Assembly: GCF_001866655.1 (NCBI RefSeq)
Contig: NZ_MLYR01000065.1
Location: 1-47,266, forward strand
Direction: 5' to 3'
DNA: 47,266 bases
DNA from: Bacillus sp. MUM 116
Lineage (GTDB): Bacteria > Bacillota > Bacilli > Bacillales > Cytobacillaceae
The position numbers and the translations under genes are program-made. The notes under the pieces were generated by a model. It was given only the letters and a program-made list of their open reading frames with translations, did no database searches and was not told where the DNA came from. Positions 7,829 through 17,021 of this stretch are shown one piece after another. Position 1 is the first letter of the stretch. Each line of letters begins with the position of its first letter.

Positions 7829-8014
7829 TACTCCCGCAACCTTCTCATTTTCTCGTTTTTCTTTTTCCTTTTCCAAACGCTCTAAATAGATTTCTCCTTC
7901 TTTTTCAATGCTCTCCATTTCCAACTGGCGTTCTTCCCTGCCTGTCTTAATAGCCATAATGGCACTTATAACGATTCCAGCTACAACTGCAAATACCCAT
8001 AAAGGAATAGACAT
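7826..8014 (-). CDS. yhaL: YhaL-like small protein
   Basis: 62 residues: a single N-terminal membrane helix (MSIPLWVFAVVAGIVISAIM) and a strongly charged helical tail (EERQLEMESIEKEGEIYLER and onward). Size, layout and position between prsA and yhaM match YhaL, annotated as a sporulation-associated family of unknown role. Start ATG 8014 has GGAGGGAG nine bases upstream; a GTG at 8032 would overlap that site. Confidence 0.8.
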   Translation of the reverse strand: MSIPLWVFAVVAGIVISAIMAIKTGREERQLEMESIEKEGEIYLERLEKEKEKRENEKVAGV

Positions 8015-8091
8015 AATTATTACTCCCTCCACGATTGGTTGTCCATGTTTTTATTACACTTTATTCGAGATTCCAATATTTATGCTTATTA

Positions 8092-8123
8092 AAATAAAAA
8101 AGATAACCCACTGGGCTATCTTA
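8092..8123 (-). terminator. yhaM terminator
   Basis: Minus strand AAGATAGCCCA-G-TGGGTTATCTTTTTT, an imperfect stem with a T run; it overlaps the last yhaM codons and the stop at 8121. Confidence 0.75.
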
Positions 8124-9065
8124 CTTATGAAAAACTGGCTTATAGAATGAACGATTGTCCAAGGCAAAAATCCGCTCGGTGAATTCCCCTGGTTTTACTC
8201 TATCAAGCGCACGATCGAGCATGTTCATTTTTGCATCTAAATTATCAATATAATGCAGAATTTCCGCTTCTTTAATCATTGGCGGCTTCGGGCTTCCCCA
8301 TTCAGCCTTTCCATGATGGCTTAAAACTAGGTGCTGAAGGACTAACACTTCCTCCCCGGAAATTCCCAATTCATCAGCTGCTTTGCCAATTTCATTCACC
8401 ATAATGGTAATATGGCCAAGAAGGTTTCCCTCAATAGTATAAACAGTCGAGACAGGACCTGACAGCTCTAACACTTTCCCCATATCATGCAAAATGACCC
8501 CTGCATAAAGAAGATCTCTGTCTAGACTAGGATATAAAGCAGAAATAGCCTTAGCTAAATCAAGCATACTTACTACATGATAGGCAAGACCGGAAACAAA
8601 CTCATGATGATTTTTTGTAGCAGCCGGATAGACTAAAAAAGCTTTCTGATGCTTTTTTATTAAATGCCTTGTGATTCTTTGGATATTAGGATTTTTCATT
8701 TCAAAAATATATTGGGTCAGTTTACTTGTCATTTCATCTTGACTGAGCGGCGCAGTTTCAATAAAGTCATCCAGGTTAACGTGGTCGTTAGGCCCTGATT
8801 TGCGGATTTGTCTAATTTTCAACTGACTTTTCCCACGATAATTTTGAACTTCCCCTAATATTTTTACGATATTTTGAGGTGCATAGTTTATTTCATCTTC
8901 TTCACCGACATCCCATAGTTTCGCCTCAATTTCTCCGCTTTGGTCTTGTAATATAAGCGTCAAAAAAGGCTTTCCGTTGCTGGCTTTCCCTTTCGTGGCG
9001 CTTTTAATCAGTAAAAACAATTCAACCTGATCACCGACATTATAATAAAGAATTCCTTTATTCAT
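8121..9065 (-). CDS. yhaM: 3'-5' exoribonuclease YhaM
   Basis: 314 residues. An N-terminal OB-fold nucleic-acid binding domain (about 1-110, with [18 protein letters not shown]) is followed by an HD hydrolase domain (about 160-300) with GLAYHVVSM, the HD pair in LHDMGKV and [11 protein letters not shown] as metal ligands. This is the YhaM architecture: a metal-dependent 3'-5' exonuclease acting on RNA and single-stranded DNA. It is followed upstream by yhaN and yhaO, as in B. subtilis; the gap to yhaN is about 55 bp. Confidence 0.95.
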   Translation of the reverse strand: MNKGILYYNVGDQVELFLLIKSATKGKASNGKPFLTLILQDQSGEIEAKLWDVGEEDEINYAPQNIVKILGEVQNYRGKSQLKIRQIRKSGPNDHVNLDDFIETAPLSQDEMTSKLTQYIFEMKNPNIQRITRHLIKKHQKAFLVYPAATKNHHEFVSGLAYHVVSMLDLAKAISALYPSLDRDLLYAGVILHDMGKVLELSGPVSTVYTIEGNLLGHITIMVNEIGKAADELGISGEEVLVLQHLVLSHHGKAEWGSPKPPMIKEAEILHYIDNLDAKMNMLDRALDRVKPGEFTERIFALDNRSFYKPVFHK

Positions 9066-9120
9066 CCTATTCCAACGCCCCTTCCCTTTGAAAACTAGTA
9101 TAACATATTGGTCTATGGCA

Positions 9121-12100
9121 CTATGAAGGAATCTCTACAATCCCTTTATTTAGCAATAATATATTTTCATGTGAAAAATTCGAAAGTAAATGGTTATGAC
9201 AAGTAAAAAATAATATTTGATTTTGTTTTAATCTCTTAAGTAGTTCGATTATTTTTTTTGTTCTCTTGGCGTCAAAATTCACAAAGCTATCATCAATGAT
9301 AATTGGGAAGTGATGCTTTTCATATAGCGTGGTCGCCAAGGCAAGCCTGATGGATACATATACCTGTTCAGTTGTTGCCTGGCTAAGTTCATTTGCCTCA
9401 AAGATTGTGTAATCCATTCTTTCAATTAAAAAGCCGGTCCCCGATTTTTGAAGATGAATACGATGATATCTCCCCTCTGTGAGAAAAAACAAGTATTCTT
9501 CCGCCTTGGAAAGCATTCTTGGTAAATAAGTATTTTTATATTTTTCAACGGTCCTGGACAGGATATCTTGTGCAAGGCAATACACTGACCATTCCTTTGC
9601 CAACTCTTCAAACTCACATTTTTTCTGTTTAAATTGATGAAGAAATTCAGAATAAACACCACCCTCTTCGAGGACCTGAACCTCATATTTAATCGTAGCT
9701 TCTTCCTCCTGCAATTCCTTCAATCTACCTTTTAATCGAATGGCTTCTTTTTGCTGACGATCTCGTATTTCATTAAGATTATGAATTTGTAAAAATTGGT
9801 CTCGCTCACTTTCAGGAATAATTGAATATTGAAGCTGCTGATGAATATCTTTTAATCTTTCTTTAAGCCGTGCTTGTTTCTCAGCCTTAACCCCAAGTTC
9901 ATAGTATTGCTGTTCATTCTCAACCATCGCTTCATCAAAAAGTTTTTCTATTTCTTCATGTAAGTGGTGCTGTTCCTGACTTTTCTGTTTTAAATCTGCA
10001 GCAAAATCCTCAAGCTTGCGTTTTCTTTCTTGCGTCATTATCTTTTTCTCGTGTTCCGTTCTAAATTTTTCCCTGAGTGCATAACCCTTTTTATGCAGAT
10101 CTACATGGATTTCTGATAAGTGGCGTTTGGCAAAAAAATCAACACTATTTTCAATAGCGAACTGTTTCTCGTTCAATTGGGATACACGCTCAAGCAAATG
10201 GCTTTTTTCTCTCCATAATAATTTATATTGTTCAATGAGCTGGAATGCCTCTTGTAAATGGGATTTTGCAATATGATCAGGAATTTTTAATTGGCTGGCG
10301 ATCTTTAAAAGCTGCTCCTTATATTTGGAAGTCTCTGTTTCCCATACTTCAAATTTGGAGATAACCTTTTCATATTGGGCATTCTGCTGTTCAAGCCGCA
10401 GTTTCATTACCTGTAATTGCTCTTTTCGCCGATTATCAAGGTGTAATTGCTCCTGCAGTTTTTCAAAGTTTGCATAATCGGCAGAATTAAGTTTTTGGCT
10501 GATCTGTTTCTCTTTTTCCCTCAATGAATCTAAGGTTTGATTGAGATTTTTTGCTTTTGGTTCTTGAAAACTTCTAGACAAAAATATGGCAGTTAAAATA
10601 GCAGCAATGACACCAATGGCTGTAAATCCCCATTGTTTAGTAAAAATTCCGTATAAGACCAACACAAGCAAAATGAATTCAAACAGCAGGAGTTGTGTCT
10701 TCCTTTGCTTTTGAAGGCTTTTCCAAGTACTTTGTTCACGTTCATTTGCGAGACGGTAATAATCAATTTTATCTTTAATGAAACTTAATTCATTTTCTAA
10801 ACCTTTTTTATCCCCATTATTAAGTTTTTCTTCAAGGAAGGCCCTGTCTTTACTGGAAAGCAGCTGACTTTCTGCAAATTCTGCCTCTTGCTCCAGTTTT
10901 TCAAGTGCAGACTTTTCTTCTTGAAAGGACGCTTCCAATTCCAGGTTCCATTCATCAAGCTTTTGGCCGCGGGTCGTTATGGTTTCTACTTCACTTTCCA
11001 CATAGATGTTGGTGTTAATGGCAAGTAGTTCTTCTTCTGTTAATGGAAAATGAAGGCGGTCAAGCGTTTCAGCAAGCCTTCCCTTTAGGTCCTGCACTTT
11101 TGTGAGACATTGTTGTTTCTCCAGCTCTAACTGATCAAATAAAGGCAACTGGTCCAAAGCCGTTGTTAAGGCGGATTCGTTCTCAAGAAATACCTCGTCC
11201 GGCTGTAAGGCTGATAATTCTTTTTTTAAGCCTTCAATTCTTTCCTGAACGCCTATGATTTGAGCATTATACGGTAGGAGCAATTGATTTAATCGATCAA
11301 ACCGCTCGATTCCTTGAGCCGGAAATTGAATCTCCCCTAATTCAGAAAGCTCCCCCTTCGTCGATAATTCCTCTTTGACAAGGGACTCAATTTTCTTCCA
11401 CTCATTCAATTTTTCAGTAGAATCTTGTATTTCGGAGAGTATTTGATGGACTTCTTCCATTTCCTTTTTATTAGCTTCCCGTTTGGTGATATAAGAATCA
11501 TATTCTTCATTCTTGGCTAAAGCTATTTTTAGCTGTCTATTAAGTTCATGTAGTTCTTGTAATTTTTCATTGATTAATGGCTTCTTCCCGTTTGGTTTAA
11601 ATCTAGTTTCCAATTCCTTTTGCAAGCTCGACTCTGCTTCGGATAAGCGTTCAGTTCCTAATGTCCCCGCGGAAAACAAAAACCTTCCAATCTCTTCACC
11701 TTTCATTTGATGAATGTTCTGCAATCCATGAAGGTTAAAGGAAAAAATTGCTTGAAATAAACTTTTATCAAAATTCCCCATTAATTCTTTAAGAAGGTCT
11801 TCTCCACCCACTGTCCCATTTTCTAATGAAACCTTTACATCCCCAGCAGCTTTCCCTTTTACCCGTTCAATGATAGCAAAACCAAATTCATCATGATAGA
11901 TTCTGATTTTCCCACCGTATTTGGCATTATGTTTCGGCTCATAGCGCAACTCTGAAGACTGCTGTTTTGTCGGAAAACCAAACAAAATTCCATGAATAAA
12001 TGCCATTATTGTTGACTTGCCCGCTTCATTTTCTCCAAAGAAAACTTGGAAATCAGCTAAGTCTTTGATTTGCAGATTCTCCATTTGCCCATAGCCATAA

Positions 12101-12123
12101 ATTTGGATTTCGACAATTTTCAT
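9121..12123 (-). CDS. yhaN: SbcC/Rad50-like ATPase YhaN
   Basis: 1000 residues. N-terminal ATPase half with P-loop [10 protein letters not shown] (about 30-39); a long coiled coil (about 170-860); C-terminal ATPase half with Walker [14 protein letters not shown] and a switch region FFTCHN. Two hydrophobic segments interrupt the coiled coil ([17 protein letters not shown] and [15 protein letters not shown], about 477-518) and could be a membrane hairpin at the point where SbcC/Rad50 have a zinc hook; no CXXC hook is seen there. It is the partner of the downstream-acting nuclease YhaO, whose gene ends only 18 bases before this start. Confidence 0.92.
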   Translation of the reverse strand: MKIVEIQIYGYGQMENLQIKDLADFQVFFGENEAGKSTIMAFIHGILFGFPTKQQSSELRYEPKHNAKYGGKIRIYHDEFGFAIIERVKGKAAGDVKVSLENGTVGGEDLLKELMGNFDKSLFQAIFSFNLHGLQNIHQMKGEEIGRFLFSAGTLGTERLSEAESSLQKELETRFKPNGKKPLINEKLQELHELNRQLKIALAKNEEYDSYITKREANKKEMEEVHQILSEIQDSTEKLNEWKKIESLVKEELSTKGELSELGEIQFPAQGIERFDRLNQLLLPYNAQIIGVQERIEGLKKELSALQPDEVFLENESALTTALDQLPLFDQLELEKQQCLTKVQDLKGRLAETLDRLHFPLTEEELLAINTNIYVESEVETITTRGQKLDEWNLELEASFQEEKSALEKLEQEAEFAESQLLSSKDRAFLEEKLNNGDKKGLENELSFIKDKIDYYRLANEREQSTWKSLQKQRKTQLLLFEFILLVLVLYGIFTKQWGFTAIGVIAAILTAIFLSRSFQEPKAKNLNQTLDSLREKEKQISQKLNSADYANFEKLQEQLHLDNRRKEQLQVMKLRLEQQNAQYEKVISKFEVWETETSKYKEQLLKIASQLKIPDHIAKSHLQEAFQLIEQYKLLWREKSHLLERVSQLNEKQFAIENSVDFFAKRHLSEIHVDLHKKGYALREKFRTEHEKKIMTQERKRKLEDFAADLKQKSQEQHHLHEEIEKLFDEAMVENEQQYYELGVKAEKQARLKERLKDIHQQLQYSIIPESERDQFLQIHNLNEIRDRQQKEAIRLKGRLKELQEEEATIKYEVQVLEEGGVYSEFLHQFKQKKCEFEELAKEWSVYCLAQDILSRTVEKYKNTYLPRMLSKAEEYLFFLTEGRYHRIHLQKSGTGFLIERMDYTIFEANELSQATTEQVYVSIRLALATTLYEKHHFPIIIDDSFVNFDAKRTKKIIELLKRLKQNQILFFTCHNHLLSNFSHENILLLNKGIVEIPS

Positions 12124-12141
12124 ATAAACTCCCCCTTTCTG

Positions 12142-13362
12142 CTATGATTTATAAAGTAAGTTGATTAACAGCTTTTCTGCTTTTTCAACCAATTCTCTTT
12201 GATCAAAATCTGTTAAAACGGAGAGATATTTTCTTCCTAAGCGATGATCATACAATGGAGCCAATGTCTCTTCTATTGCTCCATAGTCCTCAACGGTATG
12301 AAACAATTCAGCATAAAAATTCGCCTCCGCTTTTAAGTGCTCCTTATCCACATGAATGTTTTCAAGTACAATAAGTTCAACAATCCAGACAAAGGACTTT
12401 TCCTCCTTTTCCTCATCGAGAAGGAGTTCAAGAAGTTCATTGTTTATACTCTTTTGTTCTTTTGCATCTTCTAAATTGACATTCTCTAAAAACAACGTTA
12501 AAAGTGTGCCGCTATTCTCTTTCCTAAAACCATTTATTGTTGTTTGACATAGCTGGAGAATTTGATGAAAGTTTTCTGCTGACGAAGCATCAATTACAGC
12601 TTCTTCCCAAACAATATCAGAGGTTTCTACAAAATCGAGATTTGCTTCTGAACCATTTAAGGTGACATGATAAAAGCCCTTTGGCCCCTTTTCTTTTTTA
12701 TTTCTTCCTTGCAAATTGCCGGGATAAAGAATCGGGGGATGTTCAGATAAAACTGCCCGTTTATGAATATGTCCCAATGCCCAATAGTCAAATTTTTTCT
12801 CAAATAAATCCTTGACTGAAAAGGGTGCGTAATTACCATGCTCCTCTCGGCCGCTTTCATTTCCGTGGAGAATGCCAATATGAAAATCTGCCCCCTCGAT
12901 TTTTCGATAATCTTCTATTTTCTTTTCAAATACATGGCGTTCAGGGTAACTGAACCCATAAAGATGAACTTGTAAACCTCTTTTCGTTTCCAATGGCTTC
13001 ATTTCAACCTCATGACCAAATATATGTACATTCCCCGGCATGTCCAGATGTACCCAAGTTCCATTTAAATGATCGTGATTGCCGTGGATAATAAAAACGG
13101 GAATATTATGTTCGGCAAGCTTCAGCATTTCGGTCCGAAAACGAGATTGCGCACGCAAGCTGCGGTCCTCCCCGTCAAATAAATCTCCGGCAAAAATGAT
13201 AAAATCAACTTTACGATGAATGGCTTCTGAGGTCAGTTTTTTTAAAGCCACAAACGTACTTTCCCTGATTCTTGATAAAATGTCAGGCGGCAAATATTTC
13301 AATCCAACCATTGGACTATCCAAGTGAAGATCAGCAGCATGAATAAAGGATATTTGTTTCAT
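12142..13362 (-). CDS. yhaO: SbcD/Mre11-like metallophosphoesterase YhaO
   Basis: 406 residues. All calcineurin-like phosphoesterase motifs are visible: HAADLHLDSPM (8-18), FAGDLFDG, IHGNHDHL, ILHGNESG and ALGHIHKRAV. The C-terminal third is helical and probably contacts the YhaN coiled coil. The YhaO-YhaN pair parallels SbcD-SbcC. Start ATG 13362 with AGAGGAAAA upstream. The operon yhaO-yhaN-yhaM reads leftward; a repeat (R2) occupies the space upstream. Confidence 0.94.
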   Translation of the reverse strand: MKQISFIHAADLHLDSPMVGLKYLPPDILSRIRESTFVALKKLTSEAIHRKVDFIIFAGDLFDGEDRSLRAQSRFRTEMLKLAEHNIPVFIIHGNHDHLNGTWVHLDMPGNVHIFGHEVEMKPLETKRGLQVHLYGFSYPERHVFEKKIEDYRKIEGADFHIGILHGNESGREEHGNYAPFSVKDLFEKKFDYWALGHIHKRAVLSEHPPILYPGNLQGRNKKEKGPKGFYHVTLNGSEANLDFVETSDIVWEEAVIDASSAENFHQILQLCQTTINGFRKENSGTLLTLFLENVNLEDAKEQKSINNELLELLLDEEKEEKSFVWIVELIVLENIHVDKEHLKAEANFYAELFHTVEDYGAIEETLAPLYDHRLGRKYLSVLTDFDQRELVEKAEKLLINLLYKS

Positions 13363-13391
13363 AAAATTTTCCTCTCACGGTCTTTTCTTTA

Positions 13392-13523
13392 TTGTCCAGT
13401 TCCAGCGCCTAGCCCCTCGAGGGAAAAAATGAACTGCTTTTTTCCTAGGTTGCTTCGGTCCCGCCGATGAAGTCAAAGAACGACTTCACCGGCGGGGCTG
13501 ACCAAGGCGCTTCCACTTTTCTT
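13392..13523. repeat. Interspersed repeat R2
   Basis: Copy of the modular repeat family, bounded by TTGTCCAG and GGCGCTTCCACTTTTCTT. Bases 13404-13456 are identical (53/53) to the reverse complement of 46731-46783 in R6. The right half (CCCGCCGATGAAGTC... GACTTCACCGGCGGG) forms an additional hairpin. Confidence 0.88.
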
Positions 13524-13572
13524 CATTGTATCACCCTCAAAAACCGAATGCACGTTCTGTGCGAAAAATTTT

Positions 13573-13607
13573 AAAAAAGAATATCGGCAGTGCCCGATAT
13601 TCTTTTT
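13573..13607 (-). terminator. yhaP terminator
   Basis: AAAGAATATCGG, loop, CCGATATTCTTTTT: long AT/GC stem with A and T tails on either side, seven bases beyond the yhaP stop. Confidence 0.88.
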
Positions 13608-13613
13608 AGAAGA

Positions 13614-14867
13614 TTATTTATTTTTCGTTAATTGCAGTGCTTTTTTAATATCTTTATAGGAATTCGATTTCCCATACATTAAAACGCCACCTTTATAAAC
13701 CCGCGCGCCAAATACCGCTAAAAAGATGATGGTTGCAATCAGGAGGCCGATCCCGATAAGTGACTCCCATGCAGGAATATTCAGCATCCCGACCCGTAAA
13801 AACATTATCATTGGGGTAAAAAAAGGAATATAGGATGTAACCGTTATAAAGGATGAATCTGGCTTTCCGAGACCAAACATAGCAATCATAAAGCCTGCGA
13901 CGACGAGTAAGGTCATTGGTGTAATCATTTGCTGCACATCCTCAATCCGGCTGACAAGCGACCCTAGAAAGGCTGCAAGTGTCGCATAAAGAAAATAGCC
14001 AAGAATAAAGAAAATAACCGCATAGGAAATCGTTTCAACTGGGATGTCCCCAAAACCATAAACACCGAAAAATCCTTCCTTCAGTGATTCCATATTTCGT
14101 TTTAACGAGACATAACCGACTGATAGAAAAATAGCGAGCTGAGTCAAGCTTAAAAGACCAACCCCTATAATCTTTGCAAACATCTGCTTGATCGGCGAAA
14201 CACTGGATATTAAGATTTCCATTACCCTGGAAGATTTTTCGATTGCAACCTCCATTGCAATCATATTGGCGTACATGATTACAGAGAAATAAATGATGAA
14301 AAGGAGTACATAAACAAGTCCCCGCGCTTGATTTAATTCCTCTTCTGTTTTCGCATTTTTCTCCAGAGCCACTTTTTTAAATGGAACAGGTTCATAAAGC
14401 TTTTGCAGCTGCGCCTGAGTTAAACGAATCTTCGAAGCAGCCAGCATCGTTTTGATTTGTTGAAGACTGGTTTGCAAATCGGTAAACAACGCCGAATCGG
14501 AAATGCTCATTGCTTTAAAAGTTGCTTCCGGCAGCTTTTCGTCGTTATACCGGAGTTGCATGATTGCGCTGTAATCTCCTTTTGCAACTGCTTTTTCAGC
14601 TTTTTCTATTGGCCCATTGTAAAGAGAAAGTGAAATATCTTTATTAATGATGCTAACCTGTTTCTTTAATGGCTCATATAACTGTCCTGTTTCATCTAGT
14701 ACAGCTACCTTCTCTTTACCGTCATTTTTATCGAAAGCATCAATGATGTTATGAATATTTGTTAGAGCAAGGACAATAACGACCGTTAAAAGAGTAGTAA
14801 ATAGAAAGGATTTGGTTTTTAATCTATTTACATAAGTGTGGAATAAGATAATCCAAAACCTATTCAT
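13614..14867 (-). CDS. yhaP: ABC exporter permease YhaP
   Basis: 417 residues of the NatB-type ABC-2 permease family: one N-terminal membrane helix (about 15-40), a large extracytoplasmic domain (about 45-180), then five or six membrane helices (about 185-400). In B. subtilis YhaQ-YhaP resembles the sodium exporter NatAB; substrate here is unknown. Start ATG 14867 with AGGTGATT upstream; it overlaps the end of yhaQ by eight bases, implying translational coupling. Confidence 0.88.
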   Translation of the reverse strand: MNRFWIILFHTYVNRLKTKSFLFTTLLTVVIVLALTNIHNIIDAFDKNDGKEKVAVLDETGQLYEPLKKQVSIINKDISLSLYNGPIEKAEKAVAKGDYSAIMQLRYNDEKLPEATFKAMSISDSALFTDLQTSLQQIKTMLAASKIRLTQAQLQKLYEPVPFKKVALEKNAKTEEELNQARGLVYVLLFIIYFSVIMYANMIAMEVAIEKSSRVMEILISSVSPIKQMFAKIIGVGLLSLTQLAIFLSVGYVSLKRNMESLKEGFFGVYGFGDIPVETISYAVIFFILGYFLYATLAAFLGSLVSRIEDVQQMITPMTLLVVAGFMIAMFGLGKPDSSFITVTSYIPFFTPMIMFLRVGMLNIPAWESLIGIGLLIATIIFLAVFGARVYKGGVLMYGKSNSYKDIKKALQLTKNK

Positions 14868-15759
14868 AGGAATCACCTACCTTTTCAATAAAAATATCGT
14901 TCAAAGAAGGCTCCTCAAGCTCAAATTTTCGAATAAAGCCTTTCCCAACAATTTCCTTTAAAATTTGTTCTGCAACCTTTTCCCCTTCAATTTGAAGATG
15001 AATTCCTTCCATCGTCGTTTTTGCTTTTAACACCCCGGGATAGCTTTTTAAAGAACCCAATGGAAAATCCGCATGGATAACGAGATTCTTTTTCCCAAAA
15101 GTACGCTTAATATCCTTTAATGATCCATGTACAACAGGATTTCCCTTATGCAAGATACATAGGTGTTCACACATTTCTTCCACATGCTCCATCCGGTGAC
15201 TTGAAAACACGATGGTCGCACCGTTTTCCTTTAAGGAGACCACGGCCTCCTTTAAAAGTTCTACATTTACTGGGTCAAGGCCGCTAAAGGGCTCATCTAG
15301 AATTAACAGCTTTGGTTTATGTATGACAGCAGCTATAAATTGAATTTTTTGCTGGTTTCCCTTTGATAGCTCTTCGATTTTTTTATTCTCATATTCCGGG
15401 ATTTTAAAGCGATCAAGCCATGTGTGTAATTCCTTAACAGCCATTTGCTTTTGCATCCCTCTAAGCCGTGCCAAATAAACAATTTGGTCCCGGACTTTTA
15501 ATTTTGGGTACAATCCCCTTTCTTCAGGGAGGTAGCCAACTAAATGACTTGTTGAATAATCAATCGATTTGCCATCCCAGGTTATTTTCCCTGAATTTGG
15601 TTCAAGAAGTCCTAATATCATACGGAAAGTAGTTGTTTTGCCTGCGCCATTTGCCCCTAAAAAACCAAACATCTCTTTTTCCGGTATTGTCAGCGATAAA
15701 TCATTTACAGCCGTAAACTGCCCAAACCGTTTTGATACATTCTCAAGTTGAAGTCCCAA
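14860..15759 (-). CDS. yhaQ: ABC exporter ATP-binding protein YhaQ
   Basis: 299 residues, one ABC ATPase domain: Walker A GANGAGKTT, signature LSKGNQQKI, Walker B LLILDEPFSGLDP, switch SSHRM, plus a C-terminal extension of about 90 residues typical of DrrA/NatA-like subunits. Start is a TTG at 15759 with AAGGAGTGATG about ten bases upstream; the nearer ATG is out of frame. It forms an operon with yhaP. Confidence 0.9.
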   Translation of the reverse strand: MGLQLENVSKRFGQFTAVNDLSLTIPEKEMFGFLGANGAGKTTTFRMILGLLEPNSGKITWDGKSIDYSTSHLVGYLPEERGLYPKLKVRDQIVYLARLRGMQKQMAVKELHTWLDRFKIPEYENKKIEELSKGNQQKIQFIAAVIHKPKLLILDEPFSGLDPVNVELLKEAVVSLKENGATIVFSSHRMEHVEEMCEHLCILHKGNPVVHGSLKDIKRTFGKKNLVIHADFPLGSLKSYPGVLKAKTTMEGIHLQIEGEKVAEQILKEIVGKGFIRKFELEEPSLNDIFIEKVGDSYE

Positions 15760-15885
15760 TTTTCCATCACTCCTTTTATAAATTATACGAGAGATTCAGC
15801 TTAAAAGTTTCCTTTTTTTTCTTTACTAAATTGATAGAATTATGCAAAAATAATAGTAATAAACAAATCATAGGAGGAGTGCCTG

Positions 15886-16071
15886 ATGAAACCTTATAAA
15901 ATTACCGCCTTCGAACCAAATGGGGAAAAGATTTTAGATGAAACCTTCCAAGCTGACAATGATGATGCTGCGAAAGAATTGGGTACAAAACTATTATCAG
16001 AAAAAAATTTATTGGAAAAAACCCATCGTGTTACCTCACCGAACGGAAAACTATTATTATTCCATTCATAA
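15886..16071 (+). CDS. yhzC: YhzC-like small protein
   Basis: 61 residues, soluble, mixed charge, MKPYKITAFEPNGEKIL with a conserved-looking end HRVTSPNGKLLLFHS. The location between yhaQ and yhaR fits YhzC of B. subtilis; function unknown. AGGAGGAG lies about nine bases upstream of the ATG, so the gene is well translated. It is convergent with yhaR over a shared terminator. Confidence 0.75.
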   Translation: MKPYKITAFEPNGEKILDETFQADNDDAAKELGTKLLSEKNLLEKTHRVTSPNGKLLLFHS

Positions 16072-16073
16072 GG

Positions 16074-16102
16074 TAAAAAGAAGCCCGAGGGCTTCTTTTT
16101 TA
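16074..16102. terminator. Bidirectional yhzC/yhaR terminator
   Basis: AAAAAGAAGCCC-GA-GGGCTTCTTTTTT: perfect stem with A and T tails between two convergent genes. Confidence 0.9.
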
Positions 16103-16103
16103 C

Positions 16104-16901
16104 TTATTTTCCAATGAATTTTGGTTGTCTTTTTTCAATAAATGCTTGAATTCCTTCTTGATGGTCATGTGTTTGCCGCATTTTTATTTGTCCATATTTC
16201 TCCAGTTCCAAAATTTTAAGCAGCTGTGGACGGTTTTTTTCAGCTAATATCTTTTTCGTTTTAATCATTGCTTGTATAGGGCGGCTTAACCAATCCGAAA
16301 TTCTAGCCTCTAGCGTATTCTTAATATCACCTTCTGCCACTTCCTGAATGAGACCAAGGGCCAAGGCTTCATTTGGATTTAATATTTTCCCCTCCCAAGC
16401 AATTTGCTTTGCTTTTAATTCTCCAACCCTTTTCTCTAAAAAGAAATGTGCTCCTCCATCAGGAATTAATCCAATACCGACAAAATTCATTGCTAATTTA
16501 CTGGACTCCTCAGCAATAATATGATCTGTTGCTAATGCCAAACTAAATCCTAAGCCCGCTGCTGCACCAGAAACGGCACTTATTGTCAGTTTTGGAATAC
16601 TGTACAATGTTACGGCCAGTTCACTAATTGAATCCATAAAGGAGAAAAATTCATTCTCATAAATATTCGATTGCATCATTTTAATGTCTCCGCCCGCGGA
16701 GAAGGCTCTTCCTTTTCCAGTTAAAACAACAATATCAATATCATCGGATACACTGATTTCTTTTAAACAGCTGGTTAGATGCCTAATTAATTCAATGTCC
16801 ATTGCATTTAATGCTTCCGGTCGATTCATTTCCACTGTTACTACACGGCCATTTGTGATAACATTTACCTTTTCTGATACAGACTTATTCGACAACCTCA
16901 C
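16104..16901 (-). CDS. yhaR: Enoyl-CoA hydratase/isomerase family protein YhaR
   Basis: 265 residues, crotonase fold. Oxyanion-hole segments are GRAFSAGGDIKMM (about 68-80) and SAVSGAAAGLGFSLALATDH; an acidic residue in GLIPDGGAHFFL occupies the place of the second catalytic acid, and the first Glu is not evident, which favours an isomerase or other crotonase reaction rather than classical hydration. Start is ambiguous: GTG 16901 or TTG 16895 behind GGGGGGC. Between yhzC and hemZ as in B. subtilis. Confidence 0.88.
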   Translation of the reverse strand: MRLSNKSVSEKVNVITNGRVVTVEMNRPEALNAMDIELIRHLTSCLKEISVSDDIDIVVLTGKGRAFSAGGDIKMMQSNIYENEFFSFMDSISELAVTLYSIPKLTISAVSGAAAGLGFSLALATDHIIAEESSKLAMNFVGIGLIPDGGAHFFLEKRVGELKAKQIAWEGKILNPNEALALGLIQEVAEGDIKNTLEARISDWLSRPIQAMIKTKKILAEKNRPQLLKILELEKYGQIKMRQTHDHQEGIQAFIEKRQPKFIGK

Positions 16902-16990
16902 ACGCCCCCCATTTTTTAATCAATTCTATTATAAATGGAAATGGAAGGAATAAAAATAAGTTTTCTTAAAATATGGAATTTTCTCTAAAA

Positions 16991-17021
16991 GAAAAAATCC
17001 CCTGCCGCCTAGGCTGGGGAA
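16991..17021 (-). terminator. hemZ terminator
   Basis: Minus strand TTCCCCAGCC, loop TAGGC, GGCAGGGGATTTTTTC: stem with one A-A mismatch and a T run. The hemZ stop codon TAG is in the loop. Confidence 0.8.

Noticed and set aside
13392..13523. Insertion sequence remnant
   Set aside because: No transposase fragment; the sequence fits the short modular repeat family seen at six other places.
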